Of a stretch of DNA of 64,000 nt, positions 19,145 to 30,195 are shown piece after piece; the stretch's first letter is position 1, and each line of letters opens with the position of its first letter. This DNA comes from Vibrio fluvialis (GTDB lineage: Bacteria > Pseudomonadota > Gammaproteobacteria > Enterobacterales > Vibrionaceae), in assembly GCF_900460245.1 (NCBI RefSeq), contig NZ_UHIP01000001.1, positions 2,108,001-2,172,000 of the forward strand, given 5' to 3'. The notes below the pieces were generated by a model, which did no database searches, was not told the DNA's origin, and saw only the letters and a program-made list of their open reading frames with translations. A program made the position numbers and the translations under genes.

Positions 19145-19172
19145 ACAAAAGCCGCCGTCGTGCGGCTTTTGT
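19145..19172 (+). terminator. Terminator after the mini-ORF
   Basis: ACAAAAGCCGC-CGTCGT-GCGGCTTTTGT, an 11-bp stem whose last bases are T-rich. It lies between the SDR gene and cnoX and would define a short transcript of its own. Confidence 0.85.
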
Positions 19173-19256
19173 GTTTGCAGCTTATTCCGCCAAACCTTGT
19201 GTTTTCAAATCACGCCCCCATTTATCTAGAAAAGCGCAAGCGTACAAGGAATCATC

Positions 19257-20111
19257 ATGCAATCACCTCATATTACTGACGTAACCCAACACAACTTTCG
19301 CGAAGTGATAGAACGTTCGGCCTCCACGCCCATCCTGTTCTATTTCTGGGCACCGATGAGTGACGAAAGCGCTCAACTTATTCCAGCGCTACAACAGCTT
19401 ACTCAGCAATATGACGGTGCTTTCCAACTGGCACAATTGAACTGTCAGGAAGAGCAAGCCATCGCAGCACAATTTGGCATTCAGGCGTTGCCTACGATCG
19501 CGCTGTTCATTAACGGCCAGCCGGTCGATGGTTTGGGTGGCCCGCAGCCGATTGCCGCCATTCAAGAGATGCTTGACCGCCATTTACCAAGCCAAGACGA
19601 ACGAACCTTGCAACAGGCGCTGACTCTGGTTCAAAACCAGCAGCAGGCTCAGGCGCTGCCACTGCTTCTGTCCTTGAGTGATGAATGGAAACGTAAAGGT
19701 GATGCGAAGCTGGCATTAGCCGACTGCTTCCTTGCAACCCAGCAATTCGAAGCGGCTAAAGCTGAGCTCGCCGCCATACCACTGGAATACCAGGACGGCT
19801 ACTACAAGAGTTTGGTGGCCCGCCTGGAACTGCATGAGCAAGCGGCTGACAGCCCGGAAATTCAGGCGCTGGAAAGTACATTTGCACAAGACAATTCCAA
19901 CGCAAAAGTAGCGATTGAATTAGCCACTCAATATCATCAGGTGCAACGTGACGAGGAAGCTCTTGAGCTACTGTGGTCGTTCCTCAAGCGCGATCTGAAT
20001 ACACTTGATGGCGATATGAAGAAGATCTTTATGGACATCCTTAACGCGCTTGGCCAGAGTAATAGCACAGCCAGCCGCTATCGCAGACAGCTTTATTCGT
20101 TGCTTTATTAA
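19257..20111 (+). CDS. cnoX: CnoX (YbbN), thioredoxin-fold co-chaperone
   Basis: Cytosolic holdase that passes clients to GroEL and DnaK. 284 residues, same as E. coli; N-terminal thioredoxin domain (1-110) then TPR-like repeats to the C-terminal SRYRRQLYSLLY. Where thioredoxins have WCGPC this protein has WAPMSDES: the E. coli SxxC motif (Cys38 as I remember it) is SxxS here, while Cys63 (LAQLNC), the residue reported to trap substrates, is kept. Its neighbours qmcA and nfeD follow in the same order as ybbN-qmcA-ybbJ relatives in enterobacteria. Confidence 0.92.
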   Translation: MQSPHITDVTQHNFREVIERSASTPILFYFWAPMSDESAQLIPALQQLTQQYDGAFQLAQLNCQEEQAIAAQFGIQALPTIALFINGQPVDGLGGPQPIAAIQEMLDRHLPSQDERTLQQALTLVQNQQQAQALPLLLSLSDEWKRKGDAKLALADCFLATQQFEAAKAELAAIPLEYQDGYYKSLVARLELHEQAADSPEIQALESTFAQDNSNAKVAIELATQYHQVQRDEEALELLWSFLKRDLNTLDGDMKKIFMDILNALGQSNSTASRYRRQLYSLLY

Positions 20112-20137
20112 TAAAATTATTCGTTACATCATACAGT

Positions 20138-20166
20138 TAAGGCAGGTTATTCCTGCCTTATTTTTT
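20138..20166 (+). terminator. Terminator of cnoX
   Basis: TAAGGCAGG-TTATT-CCTGCCTTA followed by six T. Confidence 0.92.
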
Positions 20167-20259
20167 GGATCAACACGAAGATTCGGTCACATTACGTTGT
20201 GACTCCAGCGGTTATCATTCACACTTTAGCCATTAATAAAAACCATCTAAGGAAACGTC

Positions 20260-21189
20260 ATGGCAATAGATTCATTAGTCGCAATTGGTGTATTCGTCTT
20301 CGTTGTGATTTCATTTATCGCATCGGCAGTGAAAACCGTACCCCAAGGTAATAACTGGACCGTTGAACGCTTTGGGCGCTATACCCACTCTCTGAAACCT
20401 GGCCTAAACATCATCATTCCGTTTATCGACAGTATCGGACGCAAGATCAACATGATGGAGCGAGTTCTCGATATACCCGCGCAGGAAGTGATCAGTAAAG
20501 ACAACGCGAATGTAGTGATTGATGCCGTGTGTTTTGTTCAAGTCATCGACGCCGCGAAAGCCGCTTATGAAGTCAATGATCTGGAGAATGCGATCCGTAA
20601 CCTGACGTTGACCAATATGCGTACGGTGTTGGGTTCGATGGAACTCGACGAGATGCTCAGTCAGCGTGACATGATCAACACTAAACTGTTATCGATTGTC
20701 GACCAAGCGACCAATCCTTGGGGCGTGAAAGTCACCCGTATAGAAATCAAAGATGTACAGCCACCAGCTGATTTGACCTCTGCAATGAATGCGCAGATGA
20801 AAGCAGAACGTGAAAAGCGGGCATCCATTCTGGCTGCAGAAGGGGTTCGTCAGGCAGAAATTCTGCGAGCTGAAGGTCAGAAACAGTCTGAGATCCTGCG
20901 TGCCGAAGGTGAAAAGCAAGCTGCAATTCTGCAAGCCGAAGCGCGTGAACGTGCAGCTGAGGCCGAAGCAAAAGCAACCGAAATGGTGTCCAACGCGATC
21001 GCAAAAGGCGATATGCAGGCCGTCAACTACTTTATCGCTCAAGGCTATACTGAAGCGTTAAAATCGATCGGCCAGGCAGAAAACGGAAAGATCATCATGT
21101 TGCCACTCGAAGCCACTGGCTTAATGGGCTCTGTTGCGGGAATCGCTGAAATGTTTAAACAATCTGGTACGAAGAAGGTGGACCTTTGA
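20260..21189 (+). CDS. qmcA: QmcA, SPFH/band-7 membrane protein
   Basis: Membrane-anchored SPFH (stomatin/prohibitin/flotillin) protein that forms large oligomeric rings; in E. coli it affects FtsH-dependent proteolysis and microdomains. 309 residues: N-terminal hydrophobic anchor (8-25), SPFH domain starting [15 protein letters not shown], then a coiled coil of four near-identical 9-12-residue blocks of the type RAEGxKQxxIL (about residues 190-230), and a C-terminal hydrophobic patch. Translation is coupled to nfeD by an overlapping TTGA. Confidence 0.94.
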   Translation: MAIDSLVAIGVFVFVVISFIASAVKTVPQGNNWTVERFGRYTHSLKPGLNIIIPFIDSIGRKINMMERVLDIPAQEVISKDNANVVIDAVCFVQVIDAAKAAYEVNDLENAIRNLTLTNMRTVLGSMELDEMLSQRDMINTKLLSIVDQATNPWGVKVTRIEIKDVQPPADLTSAMNAQMKAEREKRASILAAEGVRQAEILRAEGQKQSEILRAEGEKQAAILQAEARERAAEAEAKATEMVSNAIAKGDMQAVNYFIAQGYTEALKSIGQAENGKIIMLPLEATGLMGSVAGIAEMFKQSGTKKVDL

Positions 21190-21644
21190 TTGACTGGCTA
21201 CTCGAACTCAACCACTGGCACTGGCTGGCATTAGGGCTTGCATTGCTGGCAGCCGAACTGCTAGGAACAGCCGGGTACTGCTTATGGCTGGGCGTGTCGG
21301 CTCTGCTCGTCAGCGCCATCCTGCTGGTTGTTCCTGTCAGCTGGCAGTTACAATGGTCCTCGTTTGCGGCCTTCTCTCTGATTACCACCTGGTTATGGTG
21401 GCGCCGCCAACTGAGCAATGACAAACGCAGCGACGCAGGACGAACACTTAACCAGAAGCAAAAACAGCTAATCGGACAAACCGCCGTTGTCAGAGACGAT
21501 GTCGATGCGGGCCAATTTCGTCTAGCGCTGGGCGATACCACTTGGCTCGCAGAGTGCCAAGAACCGTTGCATGCAGGTCAGCGAGTGACTGTCGTTGATG
21601 TCGACGGAACGATACTGAAAGTCGAGCCCAAGAAAATCAGCTGA
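21186..21644 (+). CDS. NfeD-like membrane protein (YbbJ)
   Basis: Partner of SPFH proteins; the two are encoded together across bacteria. 152 residues with three or four membrane helices in the first 75 and a C-terminal OB-fold ([21 protein letters not shown]). The start is TTG at 21186, overlapping the qmcA stop (TTGA), with GGTGG five bases upstream; there is no better ATG. YbbJ of E. coli is of the same length and layout. Confidence 0.9.
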   Translation: MIDWLLELNHWHWLALGLALLAAELLGTAGYCLWLGVSALLVSAILLVVPVSWQLQWSSFAAFSLITTWLWWRRQLSNDKRSDAGRTLNQKQKQLIGQTAVVRDDVDAGQFRLALGDTTWLAECQEPLHAGQRVTVVDVDGTILKVEPKKIS

Positions 21645-21660
21645 TTGCTGCTTGAGAATA

Positions 21661-21683
21661 AAAAAGGCCTTAAGGCCTTTTTT
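21661..21683. terminator. Bidirectional terminator between nfeD and cueR
   Basis: AAAAAGGCC-TTAA-GGCCTTTTTT between convergent genes; it touches the last codon of cueR. Confidence 0.9.
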
Positions 21684-22089
21684 ATTTATGCTGACAACAG
21701 TGTCCTTTAAGGTCATCAATGATGGGACAGTCGCTGTTTTCATCGCCAGGACATTCACGAATCCACTCTTCCAGCTGATCTTTAATTAAGGTTAACTCCT
21801 GAAGCTTTTGTGTGACTTGTTTGAGTTTAACTTGAGCCCGTTCTTTGACCGCTGAGCTTGTCCGTTCTGGGTCATTCGCCAGTGCCAGCATCGCTTTGCA
21901 CTCATCGAGGGTAAAACCAACACGTTTACAGCGTGCAATCAATAACAGATCATCCACATGGCGCTGCCCGTAGTTTCGGTACCCATTCTCTGAGCGCAGT
22001 GGTGGCTGAATGAGACCTTTTTCCTCATACAGACGGACTGATTTTGCTGTCAATCCTGTTTTCTTCGCCACTTCACTAATGTTCATCAT
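21682..22089 (-). CDS. cueR: CueR, Cu(I)-responsive MerR-family activator
   Basis: Senses Cu+ (also Ag+, Au+) and activates copper-export genes by untwisting the promoter spacer. MerR helix-turn-helix MNISEVAKKTGLTAKSVRLYEEKGLI is at the N-terminus, then the dimerisation helix, then the metal loop CPGDENSDC. With the second Met as start, the two cysteines are at 112 and 120 as in E. coli CueR; the first Met (22089) is also possible. A Cys-Cys-rich tail (GHCCQHK) follows. No copA or other target gene is next to it in this window. Confidence 0.93.
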   Translation of the reverse strand: MMNISEVAKKTGLTAKSVRLYEEKGLIQPPLRSENGYRNYGQRHVDDLLLIARCKRVGFTLDECKAMLALANDPERTSSAVKERAQVKLKQVTQKLQELTLIKDQLEEWIRECPGDENSDCPIIDDLKGHCCQHK

Positions 22090-22106
22090 TGCATTCTCTC
22101 AACAAC

Positions 22107-22132
22107 AAAAAAGGCATGGTCAACACCATGCC
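22107..22132 (-). terminator. Terminator of the lipoprotein gene
   Basis: On the minus strand GGCATGGT-GTTG-ACCATGCC followed by TTTTTTG; it separates the lipoprotein gene from cueR. Confidence 0.92.
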
Positions 22133-22153
22133 TCTTCTTATCTTAGTTGGCAA

Positions 22154-22960
22154 TTATTCTTGGCTGATCAACCAAGATAAAATGGCCGCCTTTTGCGTCT
22201 TATCAGCTTTCTCATACCAGTAAGCCATCATTTCCAAAGGTTTACTGTCGGTTGTCATCGCCTGTTTAACTTCAGAGCGGTTACTGAATGCCCAATCAGC
22301 AAACTGCTTCTGATCCGCGGCGGTGCCTTCGTTAAACCAATATTGCACCATTTCCTCAGACTTACTGGCTGGTGCCTCATTGAGGATCTGAGGAGCCGCG
22401 ATAACTGGCTGCTTATTATTGAGTACAAACTGTGCTTCCTGCTCGGCAGCGTCAAAATAGGCTTTCGGTACCCAGAATTGAATTTGGTTTTTGTTGGTTT
22501 TAGAGGACAACGAAAATTCTACGTTGTCACTGTCTAACTGAGACAAATAAACAGAATTTAACGGGAACTGGAACCACTGTGTAACAGTGCAGTGTTCAGT
22601 GCAGGTTTCTGCTAATGGTCGGTAGTTATTCAGTGTATACTTCTTGCCGCCTAGGGTGACACTATCAAACTGATCATAGTTTTTAAAATAGGTAACATTC
22701 ATATCAATGTAGGATTCGCTAACTTTAGTCTCAGCTGTTTTCGGAAAATTACCCACATAGTACAAATTAGATTTTACAATATCAGCACCCGTTATCGCTT
22801 TGGCATCAGGCGTGATGTCTTTAGTAATAACTTGTACATAGTTATGTCTTTCCTTCACCGACTTTGCCACATCATCAAATGAACTAGAACTGTCAAGACT
22901 ACTGCATCCAACCATCAGCATGACTGTGGAAAATACCAAGGTAGTTCTAAAATGCTTCAT
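22154..22960 (-). CDS. Unrecognised lipoprotein, 268 residues
   Basis: Signal peptide MKHFRTTLVFSTVMLMVGC with lipobox LMVGC, so Cys19 would be lipidated; Ser at +2 suggests outer-membrane sorting. A cysteine pair (120, 124) could form a short disulfide loop. The C-terminus holds an internal repeat: EEMVQYWFNEGTAADQKQFADWA (about 202-224) resembles LEMMAYWYEKADKTQKAAILSW (about 242-263). I recognise no family. It lies downstream of the porin gene on the same strand behind a hairpin, so it may share part of the porin transcript. Confidence 0.85.
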   Translation of the reverse strand: MKHFRTTLVFSTVMLMVGCSSLDSSSSFDDVAKSVKERHNYVQVITKDITPDAKAITGADIVKSNLYYVGNFPKTAETKVSESYIDMNVTYFKNYDQFDSVTLGGKKYTLNNYRPLAETCTEHCTVTQWFQFPLNSVYLSQLDSDNVEFSLSSKTNKNQIQFWVPKAYFDAAEQEAQFVLNNKQPVIAAPQILNEAPASKSEEMVQYWFNEGTAADQKQFADWAFSNRSEVKQAMTTDSKPLEMMAYWYEKADKTQKAAILSWLISQE

Positions 22961-22983
22961 ACATAATTTCCTGTGTGCTTAGT

Positions 22984-23010
22984 CAAACACCGGCACAAGG
23001 CCGGCGTTTG
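22984..23010 (-). terminator. Hairpin downstream of the porin gene
   Basis: In the minus-strand RNA CAAACGCCGGC pairs with GCCGGTGTTTG (one G-U pair) around a 5-base loop. No U-run follows, so it may protect the 3' end of the porin mRNA or only partly terminate before the lipoprotein gene. Confidence 0.6.
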
Positions 23011-23040
23011 AGTTTTGATTGAGAAAGACAGCGGTTTTGA

Positions 23041-24051
23041 TTAGAAACCGTATTCAATACCTAGACGAACAAACGCAGTTTTGTCATCGGCATTGTATGC
23101 ATCATGCTGACCCACTCGAAGATAAGGGACGAAACCGTTTTTCACGTACATCAGCTGCGCTGATAGCACTTCATCTTCGTCACCCAGTTTGTTGCCATCA
23201 ACTTTTGATTCCAGGTTCGCTGCGTAACCGAGTTTGAAGCCCCATGGACCATTCCAGTATTGGCCGATGATTGAGTACTGGCCTTGCTTCGCTTCTTGTC
23301 CAGCGTATGCATCGTGCTTAGATTCACCTTCGTTGTATTTGTAAGCACCTGCCAAGCCGAAACCTGCTGGTAGAGGAAGTTCAAAACCTACGATGTAAGC
23401 AGTAGAATCGATCGAGCCACCACCATATTTAGAGTTTGATTCAAAGCCACCGTGCAGCGTTACGATGTCAGCGACATTGTAGTGAACCGCAGCACCAACG
23501 TGATCAGAGTCTTTTGTTGAAGTATCGCCACGACCCACAGAAACGTTAAATGTCAGACCGCCAAAAGCTGGAGAATCATAGCGAGCAATATCACCTTTAC
23601 GGTCGTAGTGAGCTTTCACATCACCACCCCAGTCGAACACACGTCCTAGACCTGGGTTTGAGTAAGGCCAGTCAACAATTTCGTACAGAGGAGTCAGCAT
23701 GCGACCAAAACGTACTTTACCCCAGTCACCTTGTAGACCTAGGAAAGTATCACGAGCGCCTAGTGTAGAACCTGTACCATCTTCACCCACGTAACCAGAT
23801 TCGATCTGCATGAAAACATTCAGGTTTTCAAACATGTCTTTACTTGCGCGGAAACCGATACGTGATTCGTTTTCATAGTCGTAACCGCTGCTGTCTTCTT
23901 GGTAGATAACAGAGATAGCCGCGACACCGTATGCTTGAACGTTGAAATCAGAAAGAACACCAATTTGACCTGTCTCGCTCGCCGCGAATGCGCTAGTTGA
24001 AGCGATAGCCACTGCCGCACCTAATAGGGTACGTTTAAACATTTTGTCCAT
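23041..24051 (-). CDS. Outer-membrane general porin
   Basis: Gram-negative trimeric porin. Signal peptide MFKRTLLGAAVAIASTSAFA (the in-frame MDK before it may be untranslated), then a 16-strand-type beta-barrel sequence with alternating aromatic/glycine segments, the RDTFLGLQGDWGKVRFGRM signature of the constriction region, and a C-terminal phenylalanine (RLGIEYGF) needed for barrel assembly. It is neither OmpU-like at its N-terminus nor obviously OmpT. By position it matches a V. cholerae porin gene that has been discussed as a chitoporin, from memory; the sequence alone does not prove chitin selectivity. Confidence 0.9.
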   Translation of the reverse strand: MDKMFKRTLLGAAVAIASTSAFAASETGQIGVLSDFNVQAYGVAAISVIYQEDSSGYDYENESRIGFRASKDMFENLNVFMQIESGYVGEDGTGSTLGARDTFLGLQGDWGKVRFGRMLTPLYEIVDWPYSNPGLGRVFDWGGDVKAHYDRKGDIARYDSPAFGGLTFNVSVGRGDTSTKDSDHVGAAVHYNVADIVTLHGGFESNSKYGGGSIDSTAYIVGFELPLPAGFGLAGAYKYNEGESKHDAYAGQEAKQGQYSIIGQYWNGPWGFKLGYAANLESKVDGNKLGDEDEVLSAQLMYVKNGFVPYLRVGQHDAYNADDKTAFVRLGIEYGF

Positions 24052-24485
24052 GGAAAACTCCTAAAAATAGATATAGCTGTTTTGTTATTCCCTCCCCCAA
24101 AGTTGGCCGCCGAGGGGAAGAAAATTTTCCTTACCAGAGTCTCTGTTCGATCCTCTTAAGTTTCTGCATACACCGGGTGTATCCATAGTGATAAGACTAA
24201 CTTCGCCCTTTAAAACATCAATGAGAACTTAATTTTTGACTAAAAAAATATGAGCCATGACAAACTTTACCCAAGTAAGTGATCGAGATCTAAATCTTAT
24301 TTCTAGTTTGAATGAAAAATATTATTTAAAATAAAATCAATAATTTATATAAATACAAAGATCGATTTTGTTGAAGTGCGTCGCATGAGGAACATTGCCA
24401 TAATGACAAGTAAAGCGATAACTGCTTACCAGGGATGAGATACAGTAGCAAAAACGGAAAATAGCTGGCAGGTTATTTTTTTACA
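24052..24485. other. Non-coding region upstream of the porin gene (about 430 bp)
   Basis: AT-rich, with no credible gene. It should hold the porin promoter and leader on the minus strand. The porin leader contains a G/C-rich block (24091-24117) that could fold near the ribosome-binding site, and a palindrome at 24168-24182. Short frames such as one at about 24258 lack a ribosome-binding site. Confidence 0.6.
24168..24182. promoter_or_regulatory. 15-bp palindrome upstream of the porin gene
   Basis: ATACACC-G-GGTGTAT, perfect 7-bp arms with one central base, about 120 bases upstream of the porin start. It has the shape of a repressor operator, but no known consensus fits; chance is possible. 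Confidence 0.45.
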
Positions 24486-24516
24486 ATAAAAAACCCCAGA
24501 CATTACTGCCTGGGGT
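24486..24516 (-). terminator. Terminator of ligA
   Basis: On the minus strand ACCCCAG ... CTGGGGT (7-bp stem, 10-base loop) followed by a T-run (A-run 24486-24492 on the plus strand). Confidence 0.85.
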
Positions 24517-24538
24517 GTTCAATATATGGTCAAATAAC

Positions 24539-26600
<2,062 letters not shown>

Positions 26601-26613
26601 TAAATCAATTTTA

Positions 26614-27477
26614 TTACGCTTGTGCGGTTCTGGCGCGAAAATCGGTAATCTGCTTTCTGTAGGCCGCCAGACGATCCGGCGTCATCAGATTACGGGCATC
26701 ATCCAGTACATTCGCGCCAAGGTCATCGGCCACTTGCTGCGCTGTTTTCAGCATCAGCTTAAAGTTCTGATCTGGTTCGCCAAAACATGGCAGCGTCATA
26801 AAGAACGAAATACCTTTTGTGGTGAACTCTGCCGGATCATCGTGCTTGAGCGTGCCTGGATGCATCATGTTCGCAACACTAAACAACACTTTACCCGTTC
26901 CAGACAAATCGGCGTGACGGTGGAAAATATCCATTTCGCCGTACAGCAGACCATTTTGTTGCAAGCTATCAAACAGTTTAGTGCCGACAAACGGTTCATT
27001 ACCCGCGCAATGTACATTGAGCACGATGACCTGCATTTCTTCTTCAGCCGGTTGCTCAGCCACAGTTGCGGCTGGTTCGTCGATTTTCACTTCGTCGACG
27101 ATGCCCGCTTCTGATGCTTCTTCTTTGCTTGCCGAAAACGCCGGCACATCATCAATTTCAGGCTCAGGCGTTTTGACCGTTGGTTCGTCAGTATCCACCG
27201 TTTCGTAGCCCGAAATCAGAGGATCGACTTCCGACGACTCATCGAGACCGAAATCAGGTTGTTTTCGGTCTTTACGAATAATTTCGTAATCATCTTCCGG
27301 TGCAAACGATCGAGAAGCAACCACATCGTCTGCTTCTGGTTCTACATCTATTCTGCCCAGCGGTTTATCACCAAACTTAGATTTCCCTTCTTTTTTACTG
27401 GTCCATAGACCATGAAATAGCAAAGCGGCTATCGCTAGCGCGCCAACAATAATGAGTACGAATCGCAATTCCTGCAT
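26614..27477 (-). CDS. zipA: ZipA, FtsZ anchor of the divisome
   Basis: Bitopic inner-membrane protein that tethers and bundles Fts[22 protein letters not shown] is the N-terminal membrane helix with outside N-terminus; a charged acidic/proline linker (about 35-135) follows and the C-terminal FtsZ-binding domain starts near residue 145 ([12 protein letters not shown]). Length 287 agrees with Vibrio ZipA (E. coli 328). Divergent from cysZ. Confidence 0.95.
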   Translation of the reverse strand: MQELRFVLIIVGALAIAALLFHGLWTSKKEGKSKFGDKPLGRIDVEPEADDVVASRSFAPEDDYEIIRKDRKQPDFGLDESSEVDPLISGYETVDTDEPTVKTPEPEIDDVPAFSASKEEASEAGIVDEVKIDEPAATVAEQPAEEEMQVIVLNVHCAGNEPFVGTKLFDSLQQNGLLYGEMDIFHRHADLSGTGKVLFSVANMMHPGTLKHDDPAEFTTKGISFFMTLPCFGEPDQNFKLMLKTAQQVADDLGANVLDDARNLMTPDRLAAYRKQITDFRARTAQA

Positions 27478-27717
27478 CTTAAACTCTCAGTTTCTCGATT
27501 TTTGATGTCTGAGCTTCAACGCTTGTCGTGACGTCTGCCAAGGTAGGTTTTATCGGCTTATCGGGATACTCTACCAAAAGTCTTACCCTATTTAGAACAA
27601 CTTAATGTTAGAAGTTGCATGTATGGCGTGATTTTTACCAAGCTTTTAATCCTTGGTCGCTTCGATACAATAGACAATCACTTACGTTAAATTAGCCCAT
27701 TGTGTACGGAATATACT

Positions 27718-28464
27718 ATGCAAGCTCAACAACGCTCAGGTTTAGGCTACTTCTTTTACGGGTTCGATATCGCCGTTTCTCCCGGGATTCGTCGCTTTGT
27801 CCTGATGCCATTGCTAACCAACATTCTGCTGGTTGGTGGCGCGCTTTACTACCTGTTTTCTCATCTTGATAGCTGGATTAATGACTGGATGGGCCAAATC
27901 CCTGACTGGCTATCCTGGCTCAGCTATATTCTTTGGCCTTTATTGGTGATTACCATTCTAGCGACGTTCTCCTATTTCTTCAGCACTCTGGCAAACTTTA
28001 TCGCTGCGCCGTTCAATGGCCTGCTAGCCGAAAAAGTAGAAGAAAAACTGACCGGTAAAAAAGTCAATGACGATGGCGTGCTGGCGGTAGTTAAAGATGT
28101 GCCACGCATTATGGCGCGTGAATGGCGCAAACTCGTGTATGTACTGCCAAAAGCGATTGGTCTGTTCATTCTGCTGCTTATCCCAGCTTTGGGTCAAACA
28201 TTGGGGCCGATTTTGTGGTTCATTTTCACGGCTTGGATGTTGGCTATTCAGTACTGCGATTATCCATTCGATAATCACAAAGTTGCCTTTAATGACATGC
28301 GTAACAGTTTGAAACAAAAGCAGGGTAAAGCCTACACGTTTGGTATGCTGGTTTCTGTGTTGACAACGATTCCGGTCGTCAACCTGCTTGTGATGCCTGT
28401 TGCGGTCTGTGGTGCGACCGCCATGTGGGTTAACGAATTCAGAGGGCAATATGTGAACCAATAG
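27718..28464 (+). CDS. cysZ: CysZ, sulfate transport protein
   Basis: Inner-membrane sulfate permease feeding cysteine synthesis. 248 residues from ATG 27718, with GGAA seven bases upstream; an in-frame TTG at 27700 adds six residues. Four hydrophobic segments and the conserved ending near [12 protein letters not shown] match the family (E. coli 253). It directly precedes cysK, the enzyme using the reduced sulfur. Confidence 0.94.
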   Translation: MQAQQRSGLGYFFYGFDIAVSPGIRRFVLMPLLTNILLVGGALYYLFSHLDSWINDWMGQIPDWLSWLSYILWPLLVITILATFSYFFSTLANFIAAPFNGLLAEKVEEKLTGKKVNDDGVLAVVKDVPRIMAREWRKLVYVLPKAIGLFILLLIPALGQTLGPILWFIFTAWMLAIQYCDYPFDNHKVAFNDMRNSLKQKQGKAYTFGMLVSVLTTIPVVNLLVMPVAVCGATAMWVNEFRGQYVNQ

Positions 28465-28466
28465 TC

Positions 28467-28492
28467 ATTTCAGCAGCGCAAGCTGCTGAAAT
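28467..28492 (+). terminator. Hairpin after cysZ
   Basis: ATTTCAGCAGC-GCAA-GCTGCTGAAAT, perfect 11-bp stem with a GNRA-like loop; the following tract is only moderately T-rich, so termination may be partial. Confidence 0.7.
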
Positions 28493-28507
28493 CTATTTCA
28501 AACCTAT

Positions 28508-28592
28508 AAGTTATAACTTTTTAATCCTTTTACCTTTTTCATCGAGCACATATGCTCTATCGGTATCCACTAATGTATCGACATATCGATAC
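28508..28592 (+). promoter_or_regulatory. Three palindromes in the cysK promoter/leader
   Basis: AAGTTATAACTT (28508-28519), GAGCA-CATA-TGCTC (28544-28557) and GTATCGA-CATA-TCGATAC (28575-28592). The last two share the centre CATA. In addition GGTATC (28562-28567) can pair with GATACC (28588-28593), excluding the third hairpin. The third lies 30 bases before the cysK start. A CysB-type site is expected here but I cannot identify one. Confidence 0.6.
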
Positions 28593-28621
28593 CAAAACGT
28601 GCGTAATGAAGGAACATCACA

Positions 28622-29590
28622 ATGAGCAAAATCTACGAAGACAACTCTCTGACCATTGGTAACACACCACTGGTTCGCCTGAACAAAGTCAGCAAAGGCA
28701 AAGTACTGGCTAAAATCGAATCACGTAACCCAAGCTTCAGCGTGAAATGCCGTATCGGTGCCAACATGATTTGGGATGCTGAGAAACAAGGCAAACTAAA
28801 ACCAGGTATTGAACTAGTTGAGCCAACCAGTGGTAACACAGGTATTGCTCTGGCCTTCGTTGCAGCAGCTCGCGGTTACAAATTAACGCTAACAATGCCT
28901 GAGTCAATGAGCCTTGAGCGTCGCAAACTACTTAAAGCACTGGGTGCTAATCTGGTACTAACTGAAGCAGCGAAAGGGATGAAAGGCGCAATTTCAAAAG
29001 CAGAAGAAATTGTGGCAAGCAATCCGGAAAAATACCTGCTACTGCAACAGTTCGACAACCCAGCGAACCCTGCTATTCACGAAAAAACGACAGGTCCTGA
29101 AATTTGGGAAGCCACTGACGGTCAAGTAGACGTATTCGTTGCTGGTGTTGGTACTGGTGGTACATTGACAGGTACTAGCCGCTACATCAAAGGCGAGAAA
29201 GGCAAAGCCATCATCTCTGTTGCCGTAGAACCAGCTGAATCTCCTGTGATTAGCCAAGCACTTGCTGGCGACGAAATCAAACCTGCTCCACACAAAATTC
29301 AGGGTATCGGCGCGGGTTTCATCCCGGGTAACCTCGATTTAGAGCTCATTGACCGCGTAGAAACCGTGACATCAGACGAAGCGATCGAGATGGCTCGTCG
29401 TCTGATGGAAGAGGAAGGTATTCTGGCTGGTATTTCATCAGGCGCAGCAGTGGTTGCAGCAAATCGCCTTGCAGAACTTCCTGAATTTGAAGGAAAAACC
29501 ATTGTAACTGTACTACCAAGCTCTGGTGAACGTTACTTGAGCACTGCCCTGTTTGCAGGCATTTTCACAGAGAAAGAAAACCAACAGTAA
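28622..29590 (+). CDS. cysK: Cysteine synthase A
   Basis: PLP enzyme, O-acetylserine + sulfide to cysteine. 322 residues; the PLP lysine lies in [11 protein letters not shown] (residue 42), the substrate loop in [11 protein letters not shown] and the phosphate-binding loop in [10 protein letters not shown]. The [10 protein letters not shown] motif and length favour CysK over CysM. GAAGGAA precedes the start. Strong terminator after it. Confidence 0.96.
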   Translation: MSKIYEDNSLTIGNTPLVRLNKVSKGKVLAKIESRNPSFSVKCRIGANMIWDAEKQGKLKPGIELVEPTSGNTGIALAFVAAARGYKLTLTMPESMSLERRKLLKALGANLVLTEAAKGMKGAISKAEEIVASNPEKYLLLQQFDNPANPAIHEKTTGPEIWEATDGQVDVFVAGVGTGGTLTGTSRYIKGEKGKAIISVAVEPAESPVISQALAGDEIKPAPHKIQGIGAGFIPGNLDLELIDRVETVTSDEAIEMARRLMEEEGILAGISSGAAVVAANRLAELPEFEGKTIVTVLPSSGERYLSTALFAGIFTEKENQQ

Positions 29591-29616
29591 CCTGTGGTGA
29601 AATCAATTTTTCGTTT

Positions 29617-29643
29617 AAAAAAGCCCCATTCAGGGGCTTTTTT
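29617..29643 (+). terminator. Terminator of cysK
   Basis: AAAAAAGCCCC-ATTCA-GGGGCTTTTTT. Confidence 0.93.
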
Positions 29644-29890
29644 GTTGATCCTTGCCTCACCTTTGGTAATATCAGCCATGTTTTATTTCTAGCTTCAAAA
29701 TAAAGAAGCAGACAAGATTAGATTCGATGGCTCGAGTTCGCAAATGCGTGCAAAGGCGATTGGTTATTTTTAGACCAGTATCAGTTCTGACACGAAAAGC
29801 CCGTTACTGAACTAGCAGAAACGAGTGGTTACGGTTAAGCTAATTCTGGTTAACAAACTTACAAAAAATAAATTAATTGGGGTATAAAAC
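29644..29890 (+). other. Promoter region of ptsH
   Basis: About 250 non-coding bases between the cysK terminator and ptsH. GGGGTA near the ptsH start is the likely ribosome-binding site. In enterobacteria this region binds CRP and Mlc; I see no clear CRP palindrome here. Confidence 0.55.
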
Positions 29891-30148
29891 ATGTACGAGA
29901 AGCAAGTTGAAATCACTGCAGAAAACGGCCTTCACACTCGTCCAGCTGCACAGTTCGTTAAAGAAGCAAAAGCATTCGATGCGGACATTACTGTGACTTC
30001 TAACGGTAAAAGCGCTAGCGCAAAAAGCCTATTCAAGCTTCAGACTCTTGGCCTGGTTAAAGGCACTGTAGTGACTATCTCTGCAGAAGGTTCTCAAGCG
30101 AAAGAAGCGGTTGATCACCTAGTTGCTCTGATGGACCAACTTCACTAA
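29891..30148 (+). CDS. ptsH: HPr, phosphocarrier of the PTS
   Basis: Passes phosphate from EI to sugar-specific EIIA domains. 85 residues; His15 lies in NGLHTRPAA and Ser46 in [11 protein letters not shown]. First gene of the pts cluster; separated from ptsI by an unusually long 136 bases with a strong hairpin. Confidence 0.97.
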   Translation: MYEKQVEITAENGLHTRPAAQFVKEAKAFDADITVTSNGKSASAKSLFKLQTLGLVKGTVVTISAEGSQAKEAVDHLVALMDQLH

Positions 30149-30163
30149 TTCGGTTCTTCCTTT

Positions 30164-30195
30164 CAAAGCCATTTTGCTCCCGCAAAGTGGCTTTG
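30164..30195 (+). terminator. 14-bp hairpin between ptsH and ptsI
   Basis: CAAAGCCATTTTGC-TCCC-GCAAAGTGGCTTTG: 14 pairs with one U-G, no T-run beyond GTTGG. It starts 15 bases after the ptsH stop. It may be the stable 3' end of a ptsH-only mRNA or an attenuator that keeps HPr more abundant than EI. Confidence 0.75.
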
